Shown in pieces: positions 1-8,342 of a stretch of DNA of 55,186 nucleotides. The notes beneath the pieces were generated by a model. The model saw only the letters and a list, made by a program, of their open reading frames with translations, was not told the origin of the DNA and made no database searches. This DNA is from CAYRVX01 sp964642165 (GTDB taxonomy: Bacteria; Planctomycetota; Phycisphaerae; SM23-33), in assembly GCA_964642165.1 (NCBI GenBank), contig CAZXOC010000009.1, forward strand, positions 1-55,186, given 5' to 3'. Position numbers and translations under genes: made by a program. The first letter of the stretch is position 1; each line of letters starts with the position of its first letter.

Positions 1-33
1 GACCAGCATCACCTTGCCGACCTGCTGGAACAT
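1..33 (-). CDS. 5' end of a divergent gene cut by the window edge (DUF2905-like start possible)
   Basis: On the minus strand an ATG at position 33 opens a frame reading MFQQVGKVMLV that runs off the window. The short hydrophobic start with a GK pair resembles the beginning of small DUF2905-type membrane proteins, but 11 residues cannot settle it. On the plus strand the same DNA reads as a 22-codon tail ending at a TAG at 67-69. That could instead be the 3' end of an upstream plus-strand gene, so only one of the two readings is likely to be real. Confidence 0.25.
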   Translation of the reverse strand, partial: MFQQVGKVMLV

Positions 34-108
34 GCCCCCATGGTAGCCCTCGCCGCCGGTGGCGGGTAGGGGCTGGCAATCACGCCGGCGGGCAGGCATC
101 ATACGCCC

Positions 109-990
109 ATGCCGACGGGAAAGAGCATCCTCACGCGGGTCGTGCTGGGCACGGCGATGGTCGCCGTCACCGGCGGCGTGCTGATCGTGGAGCATCTCGA
201 CGTCGTCGCCAGCGAGCTGGCGGACGTCCGCGGGGCCGTCCTCGCCGCCGTCTTCGTCGTCCTCGGCGTGCTGGCGTTCCGCGAGCTGCGCCGCCTCGCC
301 GACGCCGCGGGCATCCACCTGCTGCCGGTCAGCGGCATGGGCGGCGCGGTCCTCCTCGGGACGATGCCCTTCTGGCGGCAGCTCTCCCCGTTCTTCATCG
401 GGGGCGATGACGTGTGGGCCGTGCTGGGCGTCGTCGTCGTGGCCGTCTTCCTCGAACAGATGGTCCGCTATCGCGTCGAGGCGGCGATCCCCCAGGTCGG
501 CGCGACGCTGCTGGCCGTGCTGTACCTCGCCGTCGGGACCGCGATCGTGCTGTTGATCCGCCTGGACCTGGGCGTGCCGGTGATCGTGCTGTTCCTCGCG
601 GCGGTCAAGTCCGCCGACATCGGCGCGTATTTCACCGGCGTGGCGATCGGGCGGCACAAGCTCATCGGGTGGCTCTCGCCCGGCAAGACGTGGGAGGGGC
701 TTCTCGGCGGGCTGGCCGTCGCGGCGGGGGCGAGCGTGCTCGTCGTCGCCCTCTGCCGCCTGCGCCCGGGGCTGGACCTGCACCTGCCGCTGTGGAAGGC
801 GGGCATCTTCGGCGCGGTCGTCGGCCTGGCCGGGCAGTTCGCCGACCTCTGCGAGAGCCTGCTGAAGCGGTCCGCCCAGGTCAAGGACAGCGGCGCGCTC
901 GTGCCCGAGTTCGGCGGCGTCCTGGACGTGCTGGACTCGCCGCTCCTGGCCGCCCCGGTCGCCTACGTGCTGCTGTACGCCCTTCCCTGA
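109..990 (+). CDS. cdsA: phosphatidate cytidylyltransferase (CDP-diglyceride synthase)
   Basis: This 293-residue polytopic membrane protein should make CDP-diacylglycerol from phosphatidate and CTP, the branch point of phospholipid synthesis. Several hydrophobic helices fill the first 200 residues. The C-terminal part carries the CdsA signature in the form SLLKRSAQVKDSGALVPEFG followed by GVLDVLDS. The KR, KD and the final Asp residues are present. The usual His before GG is Phe here and the usual DR is DV, so the PROSITE-type pattern is only partly met. The length fits the family (about 260-300). It is followed 74 bp later by polA on the same strand. The family call is firm; unaltered activity is inferred. 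Confidence 0.85.
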   Translation: MPTGKSILTRVVLGTAMVAVTGGVLIVEHLDVVASELADVRGAVLAAVFVVLGVLAFRELRRLADAAGIHLLPVSGMGGAVLLGTMPFWRQLSPFFIGGDDVWAVLGVVVVAVFLEQMVRYRVEAAIPQVGATLLAVLYLAVGTAIVLLIRLDLGVPVIVLFLAAVKSADIGAYFTGVAIGRHKLIGWLSPGKTWEGLLGGLAVAAGASVLVVALCRLRPGLDLHLPLWKAGIFGAVVGLAGQFADLCESLLKRSAQVKDSGALVPEFGGVLDVLDSPLLAAPVAYVLLYALP

Positions 991-1064
991 ACCTCGCGGC
1001 GCCCGTGGTTGACCGCCTTGCCGGCCTCGGGTAGCGTGGGCCGACCAGGCGGGAGGACGGCACG

Positions 1065-3806
1065 ATGGCCAAGACGCTCTACATCCTCGACGGGCACTCG
1101 CAGATCTACCGGGCGTACCACGCGCTGCGCCCCGGCAGCATGACCGGCCCCGGCGGCGAGCCCACCTGGGCGACGTACGTCTTCACGACCATGCTGCTGC
1201 GGATCGTCAACGAGAAGCGCCCCGACTACCTCGCCGTGGCGGTGGACGGCCCGAAGGCGGAGCTGGAACGAACCAGGGCCTTCCCGGAGTACAAGGCCAA
1301 CCGCCCCCCCATGCCCGACGACCTGCCGCCCCAGGAGAAGCGGATCTTCCAGATCATCGACGCGATGGCCATTCCCATCCTGCGGGCTCCCGGGCAGGAG
1401 GCGGACGACGTGATGGCGACGGCCGCCGCGCGGCTCGCCGGCGACGACCTGCGCGTCGTCCTCGTCAGCCGCGACAAGGACCTCGACCAGCTCGTCGGCG
1501 AGCACGTCGTGCTCTATGACCCGGCCAAGGACGAAGTGCTCGACGCCGCCGCCATCGAGGCCGCCAAGGGATACCCCCCCGCCAAGGCCACCGAGGTCCA
1601 GACGCTGATGGGCGACTCGACCGACAACATCCCCGGCATCCCAGGGGTGGGGCCCAAGAGGGCCGCCAGGCTCGTCGCCGACTACGGCACGGCCGAGGAG
1701 GTCGTCGCGCACGCCGACGACCTGACCCCGAAGCTCCGGGAGAACGTGCTCGCCTTCGCGGACAGCATCCCGCTCACCCGCCGACTGGTGACCCTCGATC
1801 GCGACGTCGACATCGAGCTGGATCTCGATGCGATGAGGTTCGGCGGCGCCGGCGCGGCCGCCCTGCGGGCCCTCTTCGAGGAGATCGGCTTCCAGAGCCT
1901 CCTGGGGAGGATCGGCGAGCTTCCGCAAGCCCCCGGCGCCTTGCCGGCGCCCGACGCGCTTTCCCCGACCGTCGCGGCGCCGACGGCCAGGGGGCAGACC
2001 GCCGCGGGTGACTTCCGGTACGAGTGCATCGACACGGCCGAGGGACTGGCGGCCGTCGTCGAGCAGGCCGCGAAGGTCAAGCGTCTGGCGGTCGACACGG
2101 AGACGACGTCGACGCAGCCGATGCGGGCGGAGCTGGTGGGCGTCTCGCTGGCCTGGACACCGGGCGAGGCCCTCTACGTGCCCGTGGACGGCCCGCTCGG
2201 CGCGACCACGCTGGAACGCGATCTGGTGCGCGAGGCGCTGGCGCCGGTCCTGGCCGACGAGGGCATCGAGAAGATCGGGCACAACATCAAGTACGACATG
2301 ATCGTGCTCGCCGAGGCGGGCATGCCGATCGCCGGGCCGGTCTTCGACACGATGGTCGCCGCGCACGTGCTGGACTCGACGCGGCTGACCTACAAGCTGG
2401 ACGCCCTGGCCGCGGAACTGCTGCACCACCGCTGCATTCCCATCGAGGACGTGATCGGCCGGGGACGCGATCAGGTGACCATGAACGCCGTGCCCGTCGA
2501 CGTCGTGGTGCCGTACGCCGCCGAGGACGCCGACGTGGCGCTGCGCCTGGCCGACGTGCTCGCCGAGCAGCTCGCCCGGGAAGGCCTCACCGACCTGTTC
2601 GCGAAGCTCGAGATGCCCCTGGTGCCCGTGCTGACGGAGATGGAGCGGACCGGCATCATCGTGGATCCCGAGGAGCTGAACCGCCAGGCCGGCGCCCTGT
2701 CCGGCGAGGCCGAGGCGCTGCGAGAGCAGATCATCGACCAGGCCGGACATCCCCTCAACGTGGACTCCCCCAAGCAGCTGGCCGTCGTGCTGTTCGACGA
2801 GATGAAGCTGCCGGTGCGGAGGCGCACCAAGACCGGGCCCAGCACGAACTCGTCGGTGCTCCAGGAGCTGGCCGTCACGCACCGGCTGCCGGCGCTCGTG
2901 CTGGACTACCGCAAGCTGACCAAGCTGCTGGGGACCTACCTCAAGGCGTTGGGCCAGCACATCCACCCGCGGACCAACCGGGTGCACACGAGCTTCCACC
3001 AGGCGGGCACGGCGACGGGGCGGCTGAGCAGCAGCGACCCGAACCTCCAGAACATCCCCATTCGCACGGACCTCGGGCGGAAGATCCGCGCGGCGTTCGT
3101 CGCGCCGAAGGGCTGCGTGCTGCTGTCGGCGGACTACTCGCAGGTGGAGCTGCGGGTCCTGGCGCACCTGTGCGGGGACGAGACGCTGTGCGCGGCGTTC
3201 GCGGCCGGGGAGGACATCCACCGCGCGGTCGCGGCGGAGGTCTTCTCCGTCGCGCCGGAGGAGGTCACCCCCGAGCAGCGCGGGCGCGCCAAGACGGTCA
3301 ACTTCGGCATCATCTACGGGCAGACCGCCTACGGGCTGAGCGTCTCGCTCCGCATCCCGCGGAAGAAGGCCGCCGAGTTCATCACGCGCTACCGCAGCCG
3401 CTTTCCCCAGATCGGGGAGTTCCTCAACCAATGTGTCCGGGCGGCGAAGCAGCAAGGCTACGTGGAGACGATCTTCGGGCGCCGGCGGCGGATTGCCGAG
3501 ATCGACGCCCGCAACCCGCAGCGACGCGCCGCGGCGGAGCGGCTGGCGATCAACTCCGTGGTGCAAGGCTCGGCCGCCGACCTGATCAAGCAGGCGATGG
3601 TGAACCTCGCCCGGCGGATCGAGCGCGAGGGCCGCCCCAGCCGCATGCTTCTCCAGATCCACGACGAGCTGCTCTTCGAGGTGCCCGCCGAGGCCGTCCG
3701 GGCCGAAACGGACGTGATCGTCGAGGAGATGACCGGGGCCATCGAGCTGCGGGTGCCGCTGAAGGTGGACGTCGGCATGGGGCGCAACTGGATGGCGGCC
3801 AAGTGA
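1065..3806 (+). CDS. polA: DNA polymerase I
   Basis: This 913-residue enzyme fills gaps and removes primers during replication and repair. It has all three classic domains. The N-terminal 5'-3' exonuclease (about 1-300) contains DGHSQIYRAYHAL, GQEADDV and the helix-hairpin-helix GIPGVGPKRA. The 3'-5' exonuclease (about 320-500) keeps D344 and E346 in VDTETT and the YAAED motif, so proofreading looks intact, unlike in many Thermus-type enzymes. The polymerase domain has motif A with D690 (SADYSQVELR), the O-helix KTVNFGIIYGQ with the Phe of the FGIIYG block, and motif C HDE with D867. The ATG at 1065 follows GGGAGGA. It ends convergent to the PiT gene, 25 bp away. Confidence 0.98.
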   Translation: MAKTLYILDGHSQIYRAYHALRPGSMTGPGGEPTWATYVFTTMLLRIVNEKRPDYLAVAVDGPKAELERTRAFPEYKANRPPMPDDLPPQEKRIFQIIDAMAIPILRAPGQEADDVMATAAARLAGDDLRVVLVSRDKDLDQLVGEHVVLYDPAKDEVLDAAAIEAAKGYPPAKATEVQTLMGDSTDNIPGIPGVGPKRAARLVADYGTAEEVVAHADDLTPKLRENVLAFADSIPLTRRLVTLDRDVDIELDLDAMRFGGAGAAALRALFEEIGFQSLLGRIGELPQAPGALPAPDALSPTVAAPTARGQTAAGDFRYECIDTAEGLAAVVEQAAKVKRLAVDTETTSTQPMRAELVGVSLAWTPGEALYVPVDGPLGATTLERDLVREALAPVLADEGIEKIGHNIKYDMIVLAEAGMPIAGPVFDTMVAAHVLDSTRLTYKLDALAAELLHHRCIPIEDVIGRGRDQVTMNAVPVDVVVPYAAEDADVALRLADVLAEQLAREGLTDLFAKLEMPLVPVLTEMERTGIIVDPEELNRQAGALSGEAEALREQIIDQAGHPLNVDSPKQLAVVLFDEMKLPVRRRTKTGPSTNSSVLQELAVTHRLPALVLDYRKLTKLLGTYLKALGQHIHPRTNRVHTSFHQAGTATGRLSSSDPNLQNIPIRTDLGRKIRAAFVAPKGCVLLSADYSQVELRVLAHLCGDETLCAAFAAGEDIHRAVAAEVFSVAPEEVTPEQRGRAKTVNFGIIYGQTAYGLSVSLRIPRKKAAEFITRYRSRFPQIGEFLNQCVRAAKQQGYVETIFGRRRRIAEIDARNPQRRAAAERLAINSVVQGSAADLIKQAMVNLARRIEREGRPSRMLLQIHDELLFEVPAEAVRAETDVIVEEMTGAIELRVPLKVDVGMGRNWMAAK

Positions 3807-3831
3807 TGAGCCCCTGCGCCCGCCGGGGCGG

Positions 3832-5178
3832 TCACAGGAACATCATGATCGCCTTGTAGATCACGGCGGCGAAGACGGCGGAGACGGGAATGGTGATCAG
3901 CCAGGATGCGAAGATCCGCCGGACGACCCGCAGGTCGATCGCCGCGAAGCCGCGCGCCAGGCCGACGCCCATGACGGCCCCGACCAGCACGAAGGTCGTC
4001 GAGATGGGCAGGCCCATGATGGAGCAGACCAGCACCGTCGACGCCGTGCCGAATTCCGCGCCGAAGCCGCGTGTGGGGGTGATCTCGGTGATCCGCTTGC
4101 CGATGGCCGCCATGACCTTGTACCCGTACGTTCCCAGTCCGACGACGATCCCGATCCCGCCCAGGGCCAGCAGCCATAAAGGCACGGGCGCCTTGCTCTC
4201 GATGGCCCCGCCGGTGGCCAGGTGCACAACGGCAGCCAGCGGACCGATGGCGTTGGCCACGTCGTTCGCGCCGTGGGCAAAGGCCTTGTAGCACGCGTTG
4301 ACGGGCTGGATCCGCGCGAACCACCTCTCGACGACCTGGTAGCGCTGTTGCGGCGGGACGGTGCGTCTCGAGGCGCTGCGGACCAGGACCAGCCGCGCGA
4401 TGAGCGAGACGGTCGTCGCGAACACGAACGACAAGGGCAGCGCCAGGCACAACTCCTGCAAGCCCAGCCTGAGATGGCAGACTTTGTAGAGGATGGACAG
4501 GGACAGCACGAAGGCCACGAGCCCGAAGCACAAGGGGACGGCCCGCATCGCCATCTGGACGGGGTCGCGGCTCTTCAGGACCCACTTCTGGATGCAGCGA
4601 TAGATCAGGAAGGCCATCGCCCCGCCGACGACCGGGGAGATGATCCAACTTGCGGCGATCATGCCCATCTTCCGCCACACGACGCAGGCGGGGCCGGCCT
4701 CGATCACGGCAAAGCCCACCACGGCGCCGATGATGGCATGGGTTGTGGAGACGGGCTGGCTGAAGAACGTCGCGACATTGAGCCAGAGGGCGGCCGCCAG
4801 CAAGGCCGACAACATCCCCACGATGAGCTTCATGCGAAGGGGGTCCCGGAGCCTCTGCTCGGCGGCCCGGGCACCGGGCGGGCCAACGGCGGCCTCGCGG
4901 CCCCCTGGTCGAGTGGAGGCCGGTGCCGTCGCCGGGACGGGCCCGCGCAGCTTCTCGACATCCACGATCCCTTTGCGGATGGTCTGCGCCACGCCGCCCC
5001 CGACAATCAGCGCGCCGAGGAACTCGAAGATGCCCGCCAGGATCACCGCCTGTCTCAGCGTCAGCGCGCCCGAGCCCACCGACGTGCCCATCGCGTTCGC
5101 CACGTCGTTCGCACCGATGTTCCAGGCCATGTACAGCCCGACAACGATCGCCATAACCAGGATCACGGTCAGTGTCAA
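3832..5178 (-). CDS. pit: inorganic phosphate transporter, PiT family
   Basis: This 448-residue integral membrane protein is a low-affinity phosphate (metal-phosphate) symporter. Both halves carry the family's repeated signature: GANDVANAMGTSVGSGAL near residue 23 and GANDVANAIGPLAAV in the second half. A hydrophilic Pro/Ala-rich loop separates them. I place the start at a TTG (5178, MTLTVILVMA) because AAGGA lies 8 nt upstream on the minus strand and no ATG is close. It lies 25 bp downstream of a DUF47/PhoU-like gene; that pairing is typical for PiT transporters, and the partner is thought to gate or regulate the permease. Confidence 0.93.
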   Translation of the reverse strand: MTLTVILVMAIVVGLYMAWNIGANDVANAMGTSVGSGALTLRQAVILAGIFEFLGALIVGGGVAQTIRKGIVDVEKLRGPVPATAPASTRPGGREAAVGPPGARAAEQRLRDPLRMKLIVGMLSALLAAALWLNVATFFSQPVSTTHAIIGAVVGFAVIEAGPACVVWRKMGMIAASWIISPVVGGAMAFLIYRCIQKWVLKSRDPVQMAMRAVPLCFGLVAFVLSLSILYKVCHLRLGLQELCLALPLSFVFATTVSLIARLVLVRSASRRTVPPQQRYQVVERWFARIQPVNACYKAFAHGANDVANAIGPLAAVVHLATGGAIESKAPVPLWLLALGGIGIVVGLGTYGYKVMAAIGKRITEITPTRGFGAEFGTASTVLVCSIMGLPISTTFVLVGAVMGVGLARGFAAIDLRVVRRIFASWLITIPVSAVFAAVIYKAIMMFL

Positions 5179-5203
5179 GCTGCGCTTCCTTGCCAGGGCG
5201 AGG

Positions 5204-5875
5204 TCATCGCCGGGTGATCATCAGGCGGAGGTTCTTGCCCACGTTCTCGGCATGGTCGGCCAGCTTGCTCAACGTGTGGCTGAGCTTCTCGAGGAGCATC
5301 AGCATCACGGGCTCGAGGTCGAGGATCCCGTAGGCGTGCCGCGCGAGCTCGCGGTTGAGCTTGTCGGCCTCCCACTCCATGTGGCAGACCTGCTGGATCT
5401 TCGCCAGCACGTCGTCGGCCTCGGGGCCGGCAAACGACTCCTTCTGGAGCTCGGCCAGGTGTTCCGCGACACCGAGCAGGGACTCGCTGACCTGCACGAC
5501 CTTGGCCACCAGGCGCCGGAAGTCCTCGTGCAGCTCGGGCGGCAGGTCCAGCGTCCGGAACGTCGCCGCCACGGCGAAGTCCTCGGCCGAGTCGGCGATC
5601 TTATCCATCTGCGCCAGGAACTTGGCCAGGTCCTCCCGGCGCACCGGCAGGAAGTAGCGTTTCGGCAGGTGCTGCCGAATGCGGTCCTTCAACTGGTCCG
5701 CCTCGAACTCGGTCCTCGACATCGTGTGCTGGAGCTGCCGGATCGTCTCGGCGTCCCCGACGAGCACGGCCTCCGCCAGCGGATGGATCAAGGCGACGCA
5801 CTCATGCACCTTCCGGGCGTGCTCGACGAGGGGGCCAAACGGCGAACGGCCGAAGAGCTTCCTCGGGTCAAACAT
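5204..5875 (-). CDS. DUF47 / PhoU-like phosphate transport regulator
   Basis: This 223-residue soluble, almost wholly helical protein of the DUF47 (TIGR00153) family is related to PhoU and usually encoded directly before PiT transporters. It reads MFDPRKLFGRSPFGPLVEH, then PhoU-like helices with acidic motifs (FEADQLKDRI, MDKIADSAEDFAV, EWEADKLNRELA, LADHAENVGKNL) expected to bind metal clusters. The frame is open further upstream, but I chose the ATG at 5875 because AAAGGAA sits 7-8 nt before it. It is the first gene of the minus-strand unit reading into pit, and it diverges from the Na/Pi cotransporter gene across a possible Pho box. Confidence 0.88.
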   Translation of the reverse strand: MFDPRKLFGRSPFGPLVEHARKVHECVALIHPLAEAVLVGDAETIRQLQHTMSRTEFEADQLKDRIRQHLPKRYFLPVRREDLAKFLAQMDKIADSAEDFAVAATFRTLDLPPELHEDFRRLVAKVVQVSESLLGVAEHLAELQKESFAGPEADDVLAKIQQVCHMEWEADKLNRELARHAYGILDLEPVMLMLLEKLSHTLSKLADHAENVGKNLRLMITRR

Positions 5876-6292
5876 GTGCAAGTTCCTTTCGCGCCCACGC
5901 GGGGAAGGCAGCAAATACGCCACGCATGACGGCTTGCTGCACGGCCTTCCGAAAACCGGCCATCTCGAGACGGAGCGCCTGATCCGTCCCTCAACGAAAT
6001 CGCAACTCTTTCTTAATGTCTTGCGCGCCGTCCGACAACACCCGGCCGAGAATTTCGGCGCGGCACGGTGCAGGTCGGGGCCCCTCCCATGGCGGTCTGC
6101 CCCGGGCGAGCGCCCACGGCCCCCGGCGGTCCCCGTCTGCCGGCCCGGTGGATCATTAACCCAATCTTAACCACAGCCTCGCGCCGGCTCCTGTAGCATA
6201 GAGGGAGCGGCCGGTTCTTGGCGCCGTCCACAACAGATCCCGAGGAAACGACCCGACAGCCGGCAAGCAGAGGCCCTCGCGGGATCCAGCTT
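5876..6292. other. divergent intergenic region between the two phosphate transport units
   Basis: These 417 bp separate the divergent DUF47-pit and Na/Pi cotransporter-PhoU units. The part at 5990-6020 is AT-richer than its surroundings. Toward the plus-strand unit there is a TTAACC direct repeat (6156-6172) and a possible -10 box TAGCAT (6194-6199). No convincing ORF lies here. Confidence 0.6.
6156..6172 (+). promoter_or_regulatory. candidate Pho box: two TTAACC direct repeats at 11-bp period
   Basis: The sequence shows TTAACC, five bases, then TTAACC again (6156-6161 and 6167-6172). An 11-bp period puts both half-sites on one DNA face. The extended form ATTAACCC-AAT-CTTAACCA closely matches the 8-3-8 layout of cyanobacterial Pho boxes and resembles PhoP repeats of Firmicutes. 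It lies 121 bp before the cotransporter start and about 22 bp before a TAGCAT -10-like box. Only two repeats are visible, and no phoB/phoR gene is in the window. Confidence 0.5.
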
Positions 6293-7585
6293 ATGGCAGA
6301 AGCCACCCTCACCATCGAGCCGACGGAAGCCCTGGACCAGGGCCATGCCGTTGCCCAAGCCACGCGGCGCGGGCCGGCCTGGCACACGTGGCTGGGCGCC
6401 TTGGGCGCCGTGGTCGCGGTGTACTTCTTCATCGCCGCGATCCACCTCATGGGCCATGGGCTCAAGACGGTCGCGCACGAGCCCGGTGCCAAGGCGGCGA
6501 TGGACGGCATCTTCCAACTGGCCAACAACCCGCTGGCGGGCCTGTCGGTGGGGATTCTCATCACCTCGCTGGTGCAGTCCAGCAGCTTCACGACGACGTT
6601 CACCGTCGGCCTGGTGGCGGCCGGGCAGATCGAGCTGTCCACCGCCATTCCGATCATCATGGGCGCGAACATCGGCACGTCGGTGACGAACATCCTCGTC
6701 TCGCTGGCCCACCTTCGTCGGCGGGTGGAGTTTCGGCGGTCGCTGGGGGGGGCGATCGTGCACGACCTGTTCAACGTGCTGAGCGTGGCGCTGGTCATGC
6801 CGCTGGAATGGCGGTTTCAGATTGTTTCGCGGCCGGCGCGGGCCTTTGCCGAGTGGCTCAGCGGCGCGGCGTTCTTCGCGCGGCACCCGGGGCAGTACAA
6901 CCTGGTGAAGGCGGCGGTGCGGCCGCTCAGCGACGGCGTGGACTGGCTGCTGGGCAGCGTGGTCGGCCTCGACCCGACCGCGCGCGGGCTGGTCACAGCG
7001 GCCCTGGCCGTCGTGCTGCTGTTCGTGGCGCTGTTCTTCCTGGTCAAGGTCCTCCGCGGGCTGATGAAGGAGCGCCTGGCGGGGCTGTTCAGCCGGACCC
7101 TCTTCGCCCACCCGGCGCTGAGCTTCGTCGTGGGTATCTTCACGACGGCGACGGTGCAGAGCTCGTCGGTCACCACCTCCCTCGTGGTGCCGCTGGTCGG
7201 GGCGGGCGTGCTGAAGATCCGGCAGATCTACCCCTACACGCTCGGTGCGAATATCGGCACGACCGTGACGGCCATCATCGGCGGGCTGGCGTTGGCGGCG
7301 ACGGCGGCGGGGGAGAGCAGCACGACGCAGGCGGCCGCCGCGTTCGGCCTGGCGGTGGCCTTCGGGCACCTGCTGTTCAACATCTATGGCACGGTGGTAT
7401 TCTGGCCGCTACAATGGATTCCCATCTCGCTGGCCAAGGGATATGCCAAGCTCGCCTCGCAGCGGCGGATCCTCGCGGCGGTGTACATCGTCGTGATCTT
7501 CTTCGTGCTGCCGATCCTGGCGATCATCCTGGCCAACAGCGAGGGATTCCTGGCGCTGTTCGGGCCCGGGGGCGGCCCGAGATGA
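6293..7585 (+). CDS. Na+/phosphate cotransporter, type II (NptA/PNaS family)
   Basis: This 430-residue membrane protein is predicted to import phosphate with sodium. It has the inverted-repeat hallmark of the family: LVQSSSFTTTFTVG in the first half and TVQSSSVTTSLVVP in the second, each followed by a GANIGT motif (MGANIGTSVTNI and LGANIGTTVTAI). I prefer the ATG at 6293 (MAEATLTIEP), which has GGGA 8 nt upstream. A TTG at 6218 would add 25 unstructured residues. A PhoU-family gene follows 31 bp later, the usual partner of this transporter type in bacteria. A TTAACC repeat upstream suggests phosphate control. Confidence 0.92.
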   Translation: MAEATLTIEPTEALDQGHAVAQATRRGPAWHTWLGALGAVVAVYFFIAAIHLMGHGLKTVAHEPGAKAAMDGIFQLANNPLAGLSVGILITSLVQSSSFTTTFTVGLVAAGQIELSTAIPIIMGANIGTSVTNILVSLAHLRRRVEFRRSLGGAIVHDLFNVLSVALVMPLEWRFQIVSRPARAFAEWLSGAAFFARHPGQYNLVKAAVRPLSDGVDWLLGSVVGLDPTARGLVTAALAVVLLFVALFFLVKVLRGLMKERLAGLFSRTLFAHPALSFVVGIFTTATVQSSSVTTSLVVPLVGAGVLKIRQIYPYTLGANIGTTVTAIIGGLALAATAAGESSTTQAAAAFGLAVAFGHLLFNIYGTVVFWPLQWIPISLAKGYAKLASQRRILAAVYIVVIFFVLPILAIILANSEGFLALFGPGGGPR

Positions 7586-7616
7586 ACCCACGTCCCGGCG
7601 GGACGGGAGCGATGTG

Positions 7617-8300
7617 ATGCTGCGTGAGATCCTCAACGCACTGAAGGGAACGGACAAGCTCGGCGACATGATCGGCGAGGTCGGGCAGATGCTCCAGGCC
7701 GGGCGGTGGATGTTCCAGAGGGCCTGCGAAGTCCTGCTCCGACAGGCCGACTGGCACGACCAGGCCCAGGAGCTCTACGCCCGCGACCAGGAGATCAATC
7801 GCGTGGAGCAGACGGTCCGCGAGCAGGTCCTGACGCACCTGGCGATGGGCAACAAGGCCGATCTGTCCGCCTGCCTCATCCTCATGAGCGTGGTCAAGGA
7901 CGCCGAGCGGATCGGCGACTACTGCAAGAACATCTTCGAGGTGGGCAAGTTCTACGAGCACGAGTACCGCAGCCCACAGTTCGCCCGCCCGCTGGAGGAG
8001 ATCCGGCAGGGCGTCGCGCCCCTGTTCGATCAGGCCGAAACGGCCTTTGTCGACGCCGATCGCGACCTGGCCCGGCGCGTGCTCGACAAGGCCGGCAGCC
8101 TCACCAGGACGTGCGACGTGCTCATCCGCCAGCTCCTCAGCAGCGGCAAAACGCTGCCCGCCGACGAGGCCGTCGCGTACGTGCTGCTGGCGCGGTTCTA
8201 CAAGCGCGTCGCCGCGCACCTGGGCAACATCGCCTCCAGCGTGGTCTCTCCCGTGCCGATGATCGACTACCGCGCGGGCGAGCCCGCCGGCAGCCCGTAG
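7617..8300 (+). CDS. PhoU-family phosphate regulatory protein
   Basis: This 227-residue cytoplasmic helical protein has two PhoU-type three-helix repeats. The first contains the family motif VVKDAERIGDYCKNIFEVG; the second is degenerate (LLARFYKRVAAHLGNIASSV). It is co-oriented 31 bp after the Na/Pi cotransporter, so it probably modulates that transporter rather than a Pst system, which is not seen here. The start is the ATG at 7617 with GGGAG 8 nt before it; a GTG lies one codon earlier. Whether it signals to a PhoR kinase cannot be told from this window. Confidence 0.88.
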   Translation: MLREILNALKGTDKLGDMIGEVGQMLQAGRWMFQRACEVLLRQADWHDQAQELYARDQEINRVEQTVREQVLTHLAMGNKADLSACLILMSVVKDAERIGDYCKNIFEVGKFYEHEYRSPQFARPLEEIRQGVAPLFDQAETAFVDADRDLARRVLDKAGSLTRTCDVLIRQLLSSGKTLPADEAVAYVLLARFYKRVAAHLGNIASSVVSPVPMIDYRAGEPAGSP

Positions 8301-8342
8301 CCCCGCGGAGCCGCCGGGCAGGCCGGGGCCCCGAAGCCGCAC

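Noticed and set aside
963..3662. Long minus-strand frame antisense to polA
   Set aside because: It is Arg/Leu/Val-rich, has no domain, and lies wholly opposite an intact DNA polymerase I; such frames are expected at this GC content.
2024..3859. Long plus-strand frame overlapping polA
   Set aside because: Composition is Arg/Gly/Ala/Pro drift in the wrong frame of polA.
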